Assembly: GCA_030704615.1 (NCBI GenBank)
Contig: CM060732.1
Span: 56,649,053 to 56,713,052, forward strand
Direction of reading: 5' to 3'
Length of the DNA: 64,000 nt
Origin: Takakia lepidozioides
Lineage: Eukaryota > Streptophyta > Takakiopsida > Takakiales > Takakiaceae
Positions 19,191-33,100 of the stretch are shown one piece after another. The position numbers and the translations under genes were made by a program. Each line of letters opens with the position of its first letter. Within the stretch, counting starts at the first letter, position 1. The notes under the pieces are model-generated. The model was given only the letters and a program-made list of their open reading frames with translations. It was not told the DNA's origin and did not search any database.

Positions 19191-19680
19191 ATGTGCAACA
19201 GACACTTGTGATCGCAGTCCACGAGCCCTTGTTACTGTGTCATCAATCGAGCCATTGCACACTCAATACCTTCCATGTAAAAGACGACATATTCTTGAAC
19301 AAAAAATTCAAAAATAAAAGGTGGATGAAGATTGGTGTTTCCGGAATGGATTGCATGTTTTCTTACGCTGCAGAGGATTTGCAAGTTTCCACGTGACTAC
19401 AAACAACGCATGATTTTTTGGGAGGTTGGCCTTCTACTTCGGAATTTTCCCATTTGCAGTCCTCTCGTGATTTCTCATCCGTCCTGAATGTGGATGGGGA
19501 AATAACCTTTCCGGATGATAAAGGTGGGCAACCGGAGGCGTTGCAATCGACTTTCCTTCCGTGGAAATAGGTGTCGTCCGTGGAATTAGGTGCTCTACGT
19601 TCGAAAGAATGCTGACGTAACATGAGCCTGGCTACGCTCACGTGCTCACAGGCTCACACGGCCAGACTCACGCGGAAGCA

Positions 19681-22450
19681 TTCCCTTTTGTCATATATGT
19701 TCTAAATAGTTTGAATTACCTAATGGAATCCGATACCAAGCGTGAAAGTATGTCATTCACCTTGTGCATCATTACTAATCCGTTTTCTGTTGGTTGCTGG
19801 GATGGGCACAGGTAAGGGCTCTTCACTGTTCATGGAACTTTGAAGCTTTTGTGAACTTGATAGGAGACTGCGACATTGTGGGAGGCTATACGAGAAAGTC
19901 AGAAGATGACTCATAACCCTATTGCATCTTGCTACAAATCGTGATTACAATAGCTACCTTTCATGGGGGAGTGAATTTTTTTCTAAAAGCTCTGATACTT
20001 TGACTTTAGCTGTATCTTTTACTCAGCCTATCTCCGGTCATCCTTTGGGACAAAAAAAGATTTTTTTGGAAAGTATACTTTATGCTCTATTCTAGAATAC
20101 AATGGCACTTGAATCAAGAACATGAACTAGAAGAGTCTTTCTTTACTGGAAGGTACCTCACGTCTACAAAATACTTGGGATTAGGTGACTCGGGTCTTTA
20201 AGGATCCCGCTTCCTACCCCAATCTCATTTTTTATGTTCAGTGATCTCACAACTTTAATGTGGAATGTGATATCTATGACAACACTGCTCCTAGAACTTT
20301 GATATAATCTCAGCTACTGGATATTTCTTGATTCTTTATTTTGCTCGAACAGACCTGTACGTGTATATATGCTGGGATTCAACTCTCCTAATTAGAAGAG
20401 AGAACAAATAATATCTAGATGTTTTGAACTACCCCACCAACCACCTTAGTCTCTAGCTATATGGAGTTTAATATTTGTTTTTAAGGGGTATGAAAGGTCG
20501 ATGATATGATGGTGCCATTTTCTCAGGGTTATTTTTTTCTTTGTTTTTCCTTAGAAAAATAGTGTGATCTGGTCATAATTAGTGACTGATCCTTTCTGTC
20601 TTGATAAGACAAGCCCTATCTCTCTCTATTTATTTCTTGGAGAAGGAATTCTACTCCTTGAATTTAATTTACGTATACCCTATATTTAGGATTTCATAAA
20701 ATTTCTTGCCATATGCTAAAAACTTAAAAAGGGTGACAAAAGGTTAGGGGTGAAAATACCTCTGAACCTTTTATCTACCACTACCTTACACACGACGATG
20801 CAACATTTTTGCCATATCTATCAAAATCCTAACTTACAGGAACTGATTACTGGCTTGGTTTCTGATTCATGAATAGTGTACTTGTTCTTAAGGGACTATC
20901 GTGACTGAGACACTGGAACGCTCTCACAACTCTAATGGAGTTGATAAAGATGCAAACATGGAGTGACTCTCAGCCTCTTCTATTGCTTTGATGTTCTAAT
21001 TTGATGTGTTTGTGAAAGGCAGCAATGTCATGGATGTCACTGCCGCAAGCATGCAAAGTGCTACTGAGAATTTTTTTCCTATTCATGCTCTACATTTTTG
21101 CATGTTTAAGAGTATAGGTTGAACAGCTATATTATTGGACTTTAAGTACTCTCCAGGATTATAATTTATTAGTGATCTGGGGGATGGTATACATAAGCAA
21201 AGGTTATAGGGTCATAATCCAAATATTAAATTTTGAAGTTAAGTAATACCCTATCAATCCTTAATTTTTTGGACGGAAACCAAATATAATGGTATTGTTA
21301 TATAATATGAATGACATTCATTAAGAAGCACCTATGTAGTAGGTCTATATATGTTACATACCTAATTCCTCATATGACTTTAGAAACTCGCAGCGATGGC
21401 AGTAATGCTCCATGTCGAGCGTTTGAAAACAACAAAATTTCTGCTGACGCCTCGCGAGTCCTATGGAGGAAGAGATACATGTGTAAGGTGCTGACACTCT
21501 TATATGTCTGAAAGCGATAGCAAACACGAGAGCTTGCTAGTATCACCTCGTACATCCTCACTAACCCACATTGATTTGTGGTGTTTTTTGAGACGATTAC
21601 AAGTGATGGCTCCTCGTCTATCAATTGTTCCTAAACAATGCAATGTTGGCTATTTTTGGTTTTGCTTGTTGGTATCTAAGACAGAAGCAGCTGAAGTCTT
21701 GGCCATCGACAATGACCACTATCAAGTTATGATGGAAAGTGGTCCATTACTTCAGTTTTACCAGTTATTATGACCTGCTTTGATGATGGATTGAACCACA
21801 TTATCTGCTTTAGAATTCTAAATGATGTAAAGCACTAGCTTGGCTATAATGAGATGATTTAACTTTGAACTCTAGTGATTGTGTTTAGAGACTACTCTCC
21901 CCTGAAAAAATTTCAGCATATGAAACTGAGTTCATTTCTATGCTCTTAGCAAGTTTCCATAGCACAGGCTATATGATTTACAGATCCACACAACTATATG
22001 GCATCTTCAGGCCAGCTAAGATCTGAAAATTACTTGCTACTGGACAAACATAAACATGAGCTGTTAAACTACTTACCCTGCTGGATTACACACTTTCTTA
22101 TCTTCTGCAAACTGGTTTCAATTCAAAAGAAATAGGAAGAGTGATTATGTTATCTCGAAACTGAGTCCAATATATGGCTGAAGGAATTTGATGTCCAATA
22201 AATAGGGTGCTCAGTTCCAAAAATCTATTTTGTATTGAAAATGTGAGATGCCTCTAGTTATAGGAATTACATGATCACCAAACATTGGTGTATGTTTTTT
22301 TATTTTGTCTCAATATTGACTCTATTGATGACGACTACGTAATGAGTATAAGTGCATGAAGCTTCTGAAATAGTATATGAACAGAACCACATGTGACTTG
22401 ATTAGAAACATGGTAAGCTTAGCGTTCAAAAAACATATACATATGTTGCG
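19681..22450. other. Intergenic, no gene seen
   Basis: AT-rich sequence. Open frames of 60-90 codons (for example 21311-21511 and 21504-21773) show no domain, paralogue or convincing splice context. Confidence 0.5.
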
Positions 22451-22454
22451 ACAA

Positions 22455-22545
22455 TCAGCATGTAGCCTAGTGGTAATGGGCACATACCACGTTGGATATG
22501 GTTGTGGGTTCAAACCATTTTTTTTCTTACATATGCTGCAAGGTG
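22455..22545 (+). mobile_element. tRNA-derived SINE head
   Basis: A-box-like GTAGCCTAGTGGTAATGGGC (about 22464-22483) and B-box-like GTGGGTTCAAACC (about 22504-22516), followed by a T-rich tract. It resembles the minus-strand family at 471-645 read in the opposite direction. Confidence 0.6.
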
Positions 22546-25055
22546 CTGGCTATGTCAAATTGACCTAACAGCTTGGAGAATCTCTATACCAAGATCTCAC
22601 CACGTCGTACCCCAATCACCATTATAAATTAAATAATGAACCGAAAAGGGTGATACTAAGAGACTATGATTTGGTAGACCTAAAGTCTACACTGGGCTTG
22701 CAGCCTGCCTAAGCCACTTCAAAATATTTAGTGGAAATGTTTTGTGATGGTGCCTTGTCTAAAGGATGTATTGTCCAACTTCCCTATCTTGACTTGCTTA
22801 AATCTTTCTCTCTCTTTTCCGGGGAAGTCACTTCCATTTTTTTTTCCAAACGGCGTGCAAAAAAAAATATGGTCACATATAATATATATAATTCTTTGAA
22901 GACAAAATTTAAAATATTTTTAGAAATAAAATTGGGTGTCCTTATTTGTGGGTATCGTATGTAAATAAAAATATGATTATGAATATATGCTATAATTATA
23001 TATATTTTAAAAATAATATAGGGTGCCACAATGGCGGGACATGTATCGTTGATTCTATGGAATATTTGTATTGAGACTTCATAATTGACTAGTTGGACTT
23101 GGATGACGGGACTTGGAATCGGCTTGGATGAGAGTACTTGGATGTTTAGGGAGGATACGTTTTGGTTTAGGGTTGATTTATTTTCTTCTCACTTTGTCTT
23201 CTTCTCTGACTCAAGAGTTTTGCTACACTAGTTGCTGATCTCATTGTGTTGTTGGAAGCTCTGGTTTATTCACTTGCTATAATGTACCTCGATTTCTCAC
23301 CAAAGGAATATTTTTTCACTACACTGAAAATATGCAACGGTTTTTCTCATTCGTTTATACCGTAGAGTCCTTACAAGTCATGCACATTGCTGCAGAATAT
23401 TTAATTATTTTAGAGAAAGTAGGTCCGACACCTAAATTTAGATTTTTACAATTTTTAAACAAGTTGGTCACATACATTTAAATTACCTCTAGGGAGGTAA
23501 TTAGGGTATATCCTCTAGATGATAACCCTAATGCGGAATTCTTTATTTCTTCGACATTGAGGTCATTATTTTTCTGAATATTTCAGATAAACAAAATTAA
23601 TTAATAAACGCCGGATATCGAAGGACTCTACGGTAGATGCATAAGAGCATTGAGCAATAAAATATTTTGCTCTCTAAGAAAATTTTGTTTAATTTTTATG
23701 TTACTACAAGGTGTCAATTACAGTCAAATATAAGAAAAATAGCCTGCCAGATAATGTGTATATTAACACAATTAAATAATTATAGGGTGAATGAAAATAA
23801 AAACTAATACCCCCATAGAAAATACCTCTTTATCGCACATGATTCCCTAAACTATATAGGGAGTGACTTCCCCGAGCTCTCTTTGTTACTCAAAAGTCCA
23901 TAATGACCTTCAAAACACATTGCCGACCTCCTAAAAACGGCTCTCATTTTTAATAATTGGGTCTTTATGTCTCACGCGTGGCCCAAGCAGCACACGGACC
24001 CACAAACGCGGGTCGCCCCGCCTGCCCCTGACCACCCGGCGGGTGCGTTTCTCTAGTCATGTTCACAAACATAAAAGTCATGACTACCAAGTAGTTATAG
24101 TCATGAAAACAAGGATATGTTGTAATAAAAGTGAAGAATTTCCCACACTAGGGCATATCATTTACCCTCTATGGAGTGATATTTGCATTGTAGTACCTCT
24201 AACAACATCATGTTCATACATGCAATCACCCTTTTCCGGAGATTTTACTTTTGGTATAAAAAAACACCAACACTTTATTTTGTCATGGGCTAGTCTACAT
24301 CTCGAATGAAAGATTTGAGTGAAATTTGGTTGTGCCAGGATTGGGGCATATTCTATGTCTCTCCTAACCACACAAATTAAATGTCTTTGTTGCCAGGTAA
24401 GATGAAAGAGATGAACAACAATGGTGGCAAAGCCGTTCACATACCCATGTAGCACTAATAGTGAAATTGGATCGCAGGGCAAATGATACCGATGTATCAC
24501 TACTATTTTGCTATGGCCAACTTATAAGGTCTGACTCCCTCTTTTTAGACATATACCATAGTAGAAATTTCTTCCATCATTGATATTGATATGTCACCAC
24601 AAATATAGTAGAGATGTTTTTGGTTTTGTTTTCAAAGTGCTTCAAAATGTTTCGTAGTTCATTTGGATCCTTGTCTCTTTTTCATCTTTGGTTTGAAATT
24701 GAAGACTATTGAGAGGAAATTCATAATCGTTGATACTTGGAGTGTCATATTCCATAATTGTCCATTCATTTATAAGGTATGATAAATTTGCACTCACGTC
24801 GACTCTCATCTAATATTCAATTGGTCAGTTGTTTATCTTTTTTATATTGCTTGAACAAGGAATAGTTTTTTTCCCTTGCAAACAATGTAGGACCTTGTAA
24901 ACCCCTAAATCGATGTTTATACCAAAATATGTGTGCAATTTTAGTCACATGTCTATTCTTGCAATATACCGAAATCCCGAGCTAGAAACAACTAGCTATA
25001 TAGTTGTTAGATAATTTTGCACATAAATGGGTACAAGTCTCAAGATTTGTTGGGT
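22546..25055. other. AT-rich intergenic, no gene seen
   Basis: Very AT-rich around 22840-23030 and 23400-23800. At 23945-24045 a block (CTCATTTTTAATAATTGGG, then a GTCTCACGCGTG block and C-rich sequence) is related to 54175-54260, indicating a dispersed repeat of unknown type. Confidence 0.5.
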
Positions 25056-25059
25056 ATCT

Positions 25060-25140
25060 TGAGAATAATGGCCTAGTGGTCTAGTTCACTCCCCAAGTAG
25101 ATCCCAGTTCAAACCACCTAGTGCTAAAACTTGGATGAGG
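25060..25140 (+). mobile_element. Possible SINE head
   Basis: ATGGCCTAGTGGTCTAGTTC resembles an A box, and CAGTTCAAACCACC about 45 bp later resembles a B box. Weak and short, so it is only a candidate. Confidence 0.35.
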
Positions 25141-26518
25141 AAAAGAAATAAAGCTGGTAAGAGGTAAAGATGAAACATTGGATCAATACTAATGATCCAT
25201 TTGACCTCCATTTTAAAATTGAAATGCCCCATTGCTTTTGTGAGACCTACATCATCAAGCCTTGAAGGTCTAAAGCATAATGGCCTAATTTGTCTACTTT
25301 GAGTCTGAAATTTGCATTTTCAGCCAAGATTTTGGTGTCGGGATTAAGTACCTTTTTTTTGGGGGCATTCTTCATAAACTTGGGCTCTGATTGCAATCAA
25401 GACCTCCACATCACCCTCCTTCCACCGGTTTTTTTGCCTTTATCTTCTTCATCATCTAGTTCTTCACATTGAATAGTTTTTTTTATTTTTCTTACAAAAA
25501 TAAAAATGAAAATAAAATAAAGAGGGGAAGGTGGGGAAAATATCAATCTGCATTCTGTTCATCATGTCCTCCCTAAATATCTATGCATTGGGCAAACCTT
25601 GTCTTTTTCCCTCCTTTTCCAAAAGAACAAGAATAAGACTTCGCCGGCGCAACTAAGGGCCATTTCGCCTTGTGGGTAGTGCCCCATTTCGAGGGTGGGT
25701 TTCCTTTTCCTCTATCATTTTTCACTTCCTTGTTTTCTCCAAACTAAATACACTCATGCTTAAAAAACCAATGCAAGAGAAATTCAACTTTTCATAACAA
25801 CAAATGTAGGGTGATTTGTGCATGCAATGTGAGCATTCAACAAATCTTTGATCATTCCATGGACAACTTTTCATTCTCACAAATTCAAAGCTACAGTAGT
25901 AGGAGCGACAAGATTGAAACAGAAACGGAGAGAAATGGAGACAAGCGTCCACCACCTTAATCTTTCCCATTCACCTTCAAGATTTTATCTAACTGATGGT
26001 CATGATCATTTGTAAAAATATTTCTACACTTGGTCTAGCTGGATCCAAGCGTTGGTCCTCCAACCACATAGGTTCTTTTTATGGTCCATAGATCAACATT
26101 AATCTCCCACCATAGACCACCGATGTACCATATCATTTGTAGTTTCTTGGTCTTGGTCTAAACCCAATATGAATGAGAAAAACGCCCCTACCAACATTAG
26201 AATCATTGCATTTTGAGGTTGTCTTGGTCTTTGTTCCATAGTCTGAAATGGGGCCCCTTGGAGATCATGGGTCCCATGTACAAAGCATGTATATTTGAAG
26301 AAAAATCAAGTGTGAATTGAATTGCAAACCAAAATTGAAATTTGACCCAATACAACTCCGACACTTTGCATTGCAAGATTTGCATACCCGGCTCACTCGA
26401 TGATGTTCCTACCAAAATTGAACGAAACATCTATGCAATTCAAATTTTAAATGTACATAAAAATAAACATGGCTCCATGAAATCAATCAGCTCCACCTCA
26501 GTGTGAAATGGAAATGAT
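25141..26518. other. Intergenic, no gene seen
   Basis: A block around 25645-25700 (GCGCAACTAAGGGCCA...) resembles 17370-17440, indicating another dispersed repeat. No gene is supported. Confidence 0.5.
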
Positions 26519-26760
26519 TTTTTTTTTCAAAGGAAACCTGGGAGCGACAGCCCACATTTCAGGCACTTGAGGAGGGGGAAAAATTAACCCCCTTTCATTT
26601 ATGGGCCATGTGACCTACAGGAAGAACAACACTCAGACACACCGTCACACGAACAATCCACACACGGGGCAGGGCAGCGGATTTGAACATTTGAACCCCG
26701 GACCACCAGGAACCACAACAGTGCACTTACCGGCTGAGCTACCAGCCGATGTGAAACGAA
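26519..26760 (-). mobile_element. tRNA-derived SINE, second type (minus)
   Basis: Minus-strand A box GGTAGCTCAGCCGGTAAGTGC (about 26728-26748) and B box GGGGTTCAAATG (about 26688-26699). The 3' end carries GGGCTGTCGCTCCCAGG, shared with the copies at 27155 and 36700, followed by an A-rich tail (T-rich on the plus strand at 26518-26528). Confidence 0.75.
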
Positions 26761-27154
26761 TATGTTTTCAAAATGCGCCCAAGGCAGATTCAAATACAAG
26801 TCAACTCGGGGCCCACCATTACGCGGGGTAGGAGCACCTCTCCACTTTATCTAGATTGCCAATGAAACTCTGCCAGGTGGCCATGGGCCAAGTGGAACCT
26901 CAGGTAGGCACTGGCAAGTGTGAACACGAGTGTGCCAATCAACACAAAAGGGCCACGCTAAGAATCTCTTACCGACAGCCGCCAGTGTGAAACCGGCTGT
27001 TATGGAGCCCACAACACCGGAACGGTCTTCCATACATTATTCCACAGAGGCAGCCGGGCCTATTTTTAGATCCACACACTACTGAATATCTAAATACAAG
27101 AATACATGTTTGATTGCTCTATAATTCCTGGTTTTATAAATGAAATAATAACCA
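26761..27154. other. Intergenic, no gene seen
   Basis: Possibly more of the neighbouring SINE or its insertion target; no coding signal. Confidence 0.4.
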
Positions 27155-27405
27155 ACGGTCAGTAGCTCAGTTGGTTAGTGCACTGAGTGCCACCCAGATG
27201 ATCCTGGGGTCAAATCCTGCTACTTGACGGGTGTGGTATACTCTTCCCCGCCTTCCCAGGGGGGTGTCCCATTTCTACGCCTCATGGCGTGGGTACTGTG
27301 AAAGAGGTTATTTTCTCCTCTCACTATTAAGGGATCTGATTTGTGAGCTGTCGCTCCCAGGGGTGTCTCCCAACACTTTCAAATAAAAAAAGTAAAAAAG
27401 AAAAC
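27155..27405 (+). mobile_element. tRNA-derived SINE, second type (plus)
   Basis: A box GTAGCTCAGTTGGTTAGTGC (about 27161-27180), B box GGGGTCAAATCC (about 27206-27217), then a body with TTATTTTCTCCTCTCA and the conserved 3' GAGCTGTCGCTCCCAGG, ending in an A-rich tail near 27385. It lacks tRNA cloverleaf features downstream, so it is not a tRNA gene. Confidence 0.8.
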
Positions 27406-27870
27406 AAAAGTATCAATGCAGAAGAAAATGCAGGAGACATAAGAGAGACAGTTAGAAATTGAGAACAGTTTGGTGTGATGGGGGAGGAGCAGGTTTCCCG
27501 GGGAGCGGATGGGGGTGGGGTCGCGGGAGGGTGGCCGCCAGCAAAAGCAGAGCGTCTTGTAGCGACCATGGTGGCGTAGCGCTGTGGAGCAAGCGTCGCT
27601 TTTGGATGCTGCCATTTCACACCACACCACGCTGGGCATTCCTTTGAAGCTTGGCTTGCGCGAGCAGGCGGCAACTTGGAAACCTTCTGTACTCTGTACA
27701 CACTTGGCAGCTGTTTCTGGAAACTGATTTGTCAGAGAGCATAAATTGGCCGAGCCTCGGATTCTCACTTCACATTCTCAGTGCCTGATAGTTTGAGTTC
27801 TCATCCAGTTGCAGCTTGAGTGCGGGAGATAATCTACTCTCGCATTTGCTTCCTTTACGCGGATCACTGC
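27406..27870. other. Upstream region of AP-1
   Basis: Contains a G-rich tract at 27478-27535. Open frames on both strands here overlap each other and show no domain; they are taken as chance frames. Confidence 0.45.
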
Positions 27871-27872
27871 AG

Positions 27873-27878
27873 TATAAG
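27873..27878 (+). promoter_or_regulatory. Candidate TATA box of AP-1
   Basis: TATAAG lies about 145 bp upstream of the AP-1 start codon. A GA-rich microsatellite (27887-27915) lies just downstream, where the 5' leader would begin. Confidence 0.45.
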
Positions 27879-28017
27879 ACTGAAAGAGGAGAGAGAGAGA
27901 GAGTGAGAGAGAGAATTAAGTACTAGCCTTGGAGCGTCTGCATTCTTAGAATTTTTTCTGCCCCTGCACTTGATCCAAGAAGCCCTTGAGGGAACCCATC
28001 GGAGGGGAAGGGACAGC

Positions 28018-30178
28018 ATGGCGTCGCTTACTGGAACTTTGTTTATGGTGCTCCTTGCATTTTTAGTGACTGCTCAATGTTGTGTTGCGGTTCAGATGGG
28101 AGCAATGCCTCTCGACCTTTCAAGGAGAGGCCTAGCTCAAAAAAGGGATGTTTACGTAAAGCATACCAACAAAGTCGACAACACCACTGTAAGTGATTGT
28201 AAGTGATTGAGTAAGGGAAAGGAACGGTCATATCTTGGAAAGCTTCGGAAAAGTAATATTATTTGTCATGCTGTAGTAAAAACTCATGAGTTTGTTGTCT
28301 ACTCAATTTAATATCGAACATGTGTGTGTTTTTCAGGTGATTAGAGGAGAGCTGATCCACAGAGACCATCCATCGTCGCCACTCAGTCCATCAACACCCA
28401 AACCATTCTCAGAAAGGTTTGCTGACGCTGTGAAGAGAAGTTTCGAGCGCAGGGACAACATTGCAAGCAACATCAAGGCCACTTCAACGGGTTTGCAAAG
28501 TCCGGTGTCAGCTGGTAGCGGAGAGTATGTGATGGAGATCTCAGTCGGTACCCCTGCGCAAAAGTTTTCAGCAATTGTAGATACTGGAAGTGATCTGGTG
28601 TGGGTTCAGTGTCTACCTTGCAAATCGTGTTTCCAACAAACTGGCGCGAAGTTTGACCCTAAGAAATCTAAAACATACACAGGAGCGGGTTGCAGCGACA
28701 GTCTATGCCAGGTAATGAGCTCTTGTATTTGCCAAGGAAGATGATCTTGAATTCCAACCTCTGAACTTGCTTGGTTGTCTTGCTACATTTTCGAGCACCT
28801 ATGTGCAATGCCGGCTTCAAAGAGGCGGGCTGGGATTGGTATTTCTCTCAAATAAATAGACCAACTGCAATTGTCCAAACAGAATTCGTCTGCCTACATA
28901 AATTTTAGCTTTTCTCAGCGGCCACATTAACATTTGAAAATCCCATGTGATTGTCTCGGACAGGACCTTCCTTCTCCAACATGTGCATCCACCTGCCAGT
29001 ACACGTATGCATATGGGGACCAATCTACCACCGCCGGAGAGTTGGCTTATGAGACGGTCACCCTGGGCAGCAGTGCAATCCCCAAGATTGCCGTAGGGTG
29101 TGGGCATACCAACAAGGGGACTTTTTCAGGCGCTGGAGGACTTGTGGGTTTAGGACAGGGCCCTATTTCTCTCACCTCCCAGCTAAGCTCAAGCATAACC
29201 AACATTTTCTCTTATTGTTTGGTTAGCTTGACCAGCGCCACAACGTCAACCAGTCCCATATTCTTTGGAGATGTGACACCTTCATCAGGCATCCAATACA
29301 CCCCTCTGATCTCCAATCCCAGCAATCCATCATTCTACTACGTGGGGGTGACAGGCATTAGTGTCGGAGGGCAAGAATTGAGTATCCCAGCAGGCACCTT
29401 TGACATCGATTCTTCTGGAAATGGAGGCGTTATTCTTGACTCTGGAACCACACTCACCTTGTTGAACCAGAATGCTTACAACGTCGTGAAGAAGGTTAGT
29501 GTTGTCAAACACTTTAGATGAGTACACTATCAGCTTGAACTATACAACCTTTTTTTATTCGATTTCGGGAAGTTTTTCGATTTAAGCAACCAACGGTGTG
29601 CGGAGACATGCACAATATATAGTCTTTTGTACCAGTTGATTACAAGTTGCAAGCAAGCTCTCAACTGCAGTGTTGAGGTCGATAATATTATAATCACCTG
29701 GAGCTTGACGGATAGAAGCACTTTAGATTTGTAACTGCTTTAGCCGTAGTTATTAAACGATACCTCGCCTTGTTTCTCATGATAGTCATCAATCAAATCC
29801 AAGTCAGATTATTTTATTGAACTGACAAGCGTGTATCACTGTTGTTAAATTATGTGTCTACAGGCCTTCCAGGATGCAATCAGCTACCCCACTACTGATG
29901 GATCTTCCTACAACTTGGACTTATGCTATGATGTTTCTCAACAGTCTAATCCTACCTTCCCAGATTTGGTTGTCCACTTCACCAACGTTGATTACACATC
30001 ACCCTCCGAGAATACATTTGTGTTTGCGGACAACGCCAACACAGTCATATGCCTGGCTATGGCGAGCAGCCAGGACTTCAGCATCATCGGTAACATCCAG
30101 CAACAAGATCACCAGCTCGTGTATGATGTTGCAAACCAGCAGGTTGGATTGGCAGCTGTGCAATGTAACACCTTGTAA
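28018..30178 (+). CDS. Nepenthesin/CDR1-type aspartic protease (AP-1)
   Basis: Four exons, all introns phase 0 with GT-AG ends: 28018-28188, 28337-28711, 28964-29494 and 29864-30178, giving 463 residues. The start at 28018 opens a hydrophobic signal peptide (FMVLLAFLVTAQCCVA). A short propeptide-like stretch with GELIHRDHPSSPLSP follows. The pepsin-fold mature domain has the first catalytic motif DTGSDLVW in exon 2 and the second DSGTTLTLL in exon 3. The Cys-rich nepenthesin-type insert (CLPCKSCF...CSDSLC...CASTCQY) spans the exon 2/3 junction. Conserved GNIQQQDHQLVYDV and a terminal VQC-containing end complete the A1B pattern. This class is usually secreted or apoplastic and acts in proteolysis, defence or development; the substrate is unknown. 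It looks intact and is paralogous to AP-2. Confidence 0.92.
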
Positions 30179-33100
30179 TTCCAATACATTTCTGTGTAGG
30201 AATCACCTGATTGTACATAACAGGGCCTGGTCACAAGGGTCGATCAGTTTTCGAATATTTACTACATGTTCAAGTTGTTACTCAATTATAAAGTGCTACA
30301 CATTTTACTACATGGTCAAGTCGATATTCGCGTGGTTGTTTGTGCAAGCTGTCCATTGGCCCTCTGGGCTATTCATGTAGAATCTCTATCAGACTTTAAA
30401 CTTGTCTCCTTCCCTTTCCTTCGGCATCTACAAAATTTATTATGAACTCATGCAAGGTTGCAGTATCAAAACTACAACTATTTTCATGTTACTTAAGACG
30501 TCTTAACAGGGCAAGAGAGTAAGAGGGAGACAGAGAGATAGAAAGATGTACTCCTTGACTGTTCCCTGAGAACATTGGCTATGGCATACCCTTGAGATCA
30601 CAGGTTCATGGAATCTCAATATGGCAGCGTCTGGTGACAATATATGGGTAACCATACCATGCTTTTAAGGGATAATGACAGATACATACCTGCCTTTGGC
30701 TCTCCATGATGAGAGCTGCAAATTCTTTCTCCAGACCTGCCACTAATGCACTGGCCGTTGTGTTAAAACCTACCAGTTGAGCAACGCATTCCACAAAATT
30801 TCTTTTTGTCCCAGCAGGGGAAAGGAAGAGATATATGAATTCAACAGAACCAAGACACCCATTTACTGAAACCCTTCAAAATTGGGCATAGTGAATCCAA
30901 CCCACTTTGGTCACATTTGCTAGTTTATGTGAAGGGCTCGTAACTGGACTGACGTCAGTAGTGCGCAAGTGTGGGGCCAATAATATTGTGTGGATGAAAA
31001 CTTACGATCGGCTCAAGAATTCAAAGAGGGATCCCCTAGACTGTCAACAATGCTTGTCGAACAGCTTTATCACCGTTGCACAGCCAACAGCCCAAAATAT
31101 GGATAAAATCAATACAGTTCTGGCATAGAAGTCACGAATCAGCTCTCGAACTTAAGGGACCAGCTTCAGAAAGTTGTGAATTAAGTTTATGTTATCATAA
31201 GGTCCTTACTTTGCGAAAAATGACATGGTAAGAAAGATTTAGCTTAGTTATTCCCTTTTGTGTGGTCAAACTCTTTGGGTCCCCCAACTACTACTGGTCA
31301 ACCATCATTGAGGGTATAGATAATTCAGTACAAGACTTCCAACAGTAGCCCAGACTAAGGGGGTTTGGTCACACTATAGGATGTGTTGAGATCAAAATTC
31401 TATAAACGTGGACCCTTTATCACCCAAGTTTACAGTCCTTTCCCGTCCTTCACTCCTGTCCAGCCTGCCTCTCAGTTGGCTCCTCATGATCTCCAGAGAA
31501 CCGATCAGGCCTTTGGTCAGCCTTGGACGAGGCTTGGACGTGTACATTGTTCGTAACATGGACAAAGTGGCCAACGTCAATGCTAACCAGAATCACATTT
31601 AATAGGCCTGCACAACGCAATTATACGTTTGGATGTTGTTCAGTAGTCCAGCGTGCGAACATAGCACTTGAAGGCTGCTGGAGATCATCCCACGGTGTTA
31701 TGATCAGGTCTTCCTGTTGCTAGAATTGAAGTCATATATATTGCTCATAGTCTAGATTCACAAATTCAAATCATTCAGCTGCCAACCGTTGTAACCAGTC
31801 GGTTTACATGGTGTGTCTCCATCTACACCCACTCAGCTTCAATCCCCTACTTCGAATTAAGGCGGAGCATGGAACAATGTGGGTGAGAGTTTCATGTCTA
31901 TAATCTTTGCTCAATCTTTGCCCATTATCTGTTACCTGAGTGCATGTCAGGTAAGGGTTTATGGAGGGCTTATGGTCTAAATAGTGAGTGCCAACTCTCC
32001 GAATGGGTTTCCTAACAATTTGGGTGACGAATGAGTTGGCGCTGGTCCCTCGTCACACTTTATCATGTCGGGTTAAGAGTGAGTGGATATAGATGGAAAG
32101 ATGCCTATTCGGTCCATAGAGCTTCCTAGGATGTCCGGACTGTTCCGAGGGGCCGCTTGGACCCTCAATTTAACCCAATGCATGCATTGGTGAATGCTTT
32201 AGCTAGATGAAAAACTTGCAAACCGAATCGTCAGGTCAAAGGACACTTTTAAAAAGAGGTCAATCATACTGAAACAGAAGGAACATTTACGGATTGAAAC
32301 CGCAATCTTTGAACAGCGATTTCCTTACTTCCGTAGTGTGGAGCCAGATTACTGACACTGGGACGATCAGTTGCCGATTCTCCGTCACTCAAGCTACGGT
32401 ACAGATCCTAGCGGAAGTAAATTATTCCAGGGTCCTTTCTCTTATTGGAACAATTGGAGGGTCAACCTCAGTCACGAAATCCTTTCTTATGGTGGCCAAT
32501 GCTATGTAGACGACAGTCACTGGGATCGATATGCAGGGCATCGACTAGAAGTGGAATGAAACTTTAAAAATTCTCTGTTTCAGCTCTAATAATCGTTTTC
32601 GCAAATGTTGGCCCAATTCTCTCTCCAATTATCTGTTTGGGATTAACAATTTTTTTCCTAAGCCTACCTGGTTTGGAAATACCTTCTTTCTAATCCCTAA
32701 TGGAATATGTTTTGAATTTTCACTGCAACGATCTGTATAACAGCATTGAAACAATCACTGTACTGGTCAGTTGCAGCAGCATAGAGAAGGTTGGAGCGAC
32801 TGATGACATGGCTGAAATCTGGTCTGAGGGAGTGTGATTAACACAGGGTATGCCCAGCAAGGTGTGAATGGAAGGGACAGCCGAATGTTGATGGACCTCA
32901 CATGTAGGGCAACTCCGGGGTATGAGAGAGTTGTGGCTGATCTCATGAAGTTCTCCTAGTGGTGGGACAGCAAGGTGAAGGAGGGTATAACCCACTTAGG
33001 TGTGGGAAAATGCCTTGATAGACAAGTGATCAACTGAAGGGGCAGATGTGTGACTCACGCTCCACATAATTCATTTACATGTGCTTGCAATAGAAGCTTG

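Larger units (their letters stand above)
18016..19680 (+). mobile_element. Family B short deletion derivative
   Basis: The left end is rich in GTGAGC/GCTCAC motifs (18016-18120). The right end (19610-19680) shares CTGACGT, GAGCCTGGCTACGCTCAC and CACGCGGAAGCATTCCC with the right end of the large family B element near 47566-47630. Inside are hairpins with GTCAAC/GTTGAC centres and one exon homologous to the family B gene. Exact ends and target duplication could not be fixed, so coordinates are approximate. Confidence 0.65.

Noticed and set aside
27155-27230. Functional tRNA gene
   Set aside because: Only A and B boxes are present; the rest of the sequence belongs to a dispersed SINE family with a conserved 3' end.
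27327-27768. Minus-strand gene upstream of AP-1
   Set aside because: Frames in the G-rich tract lack domains and overlap each other in several phases.
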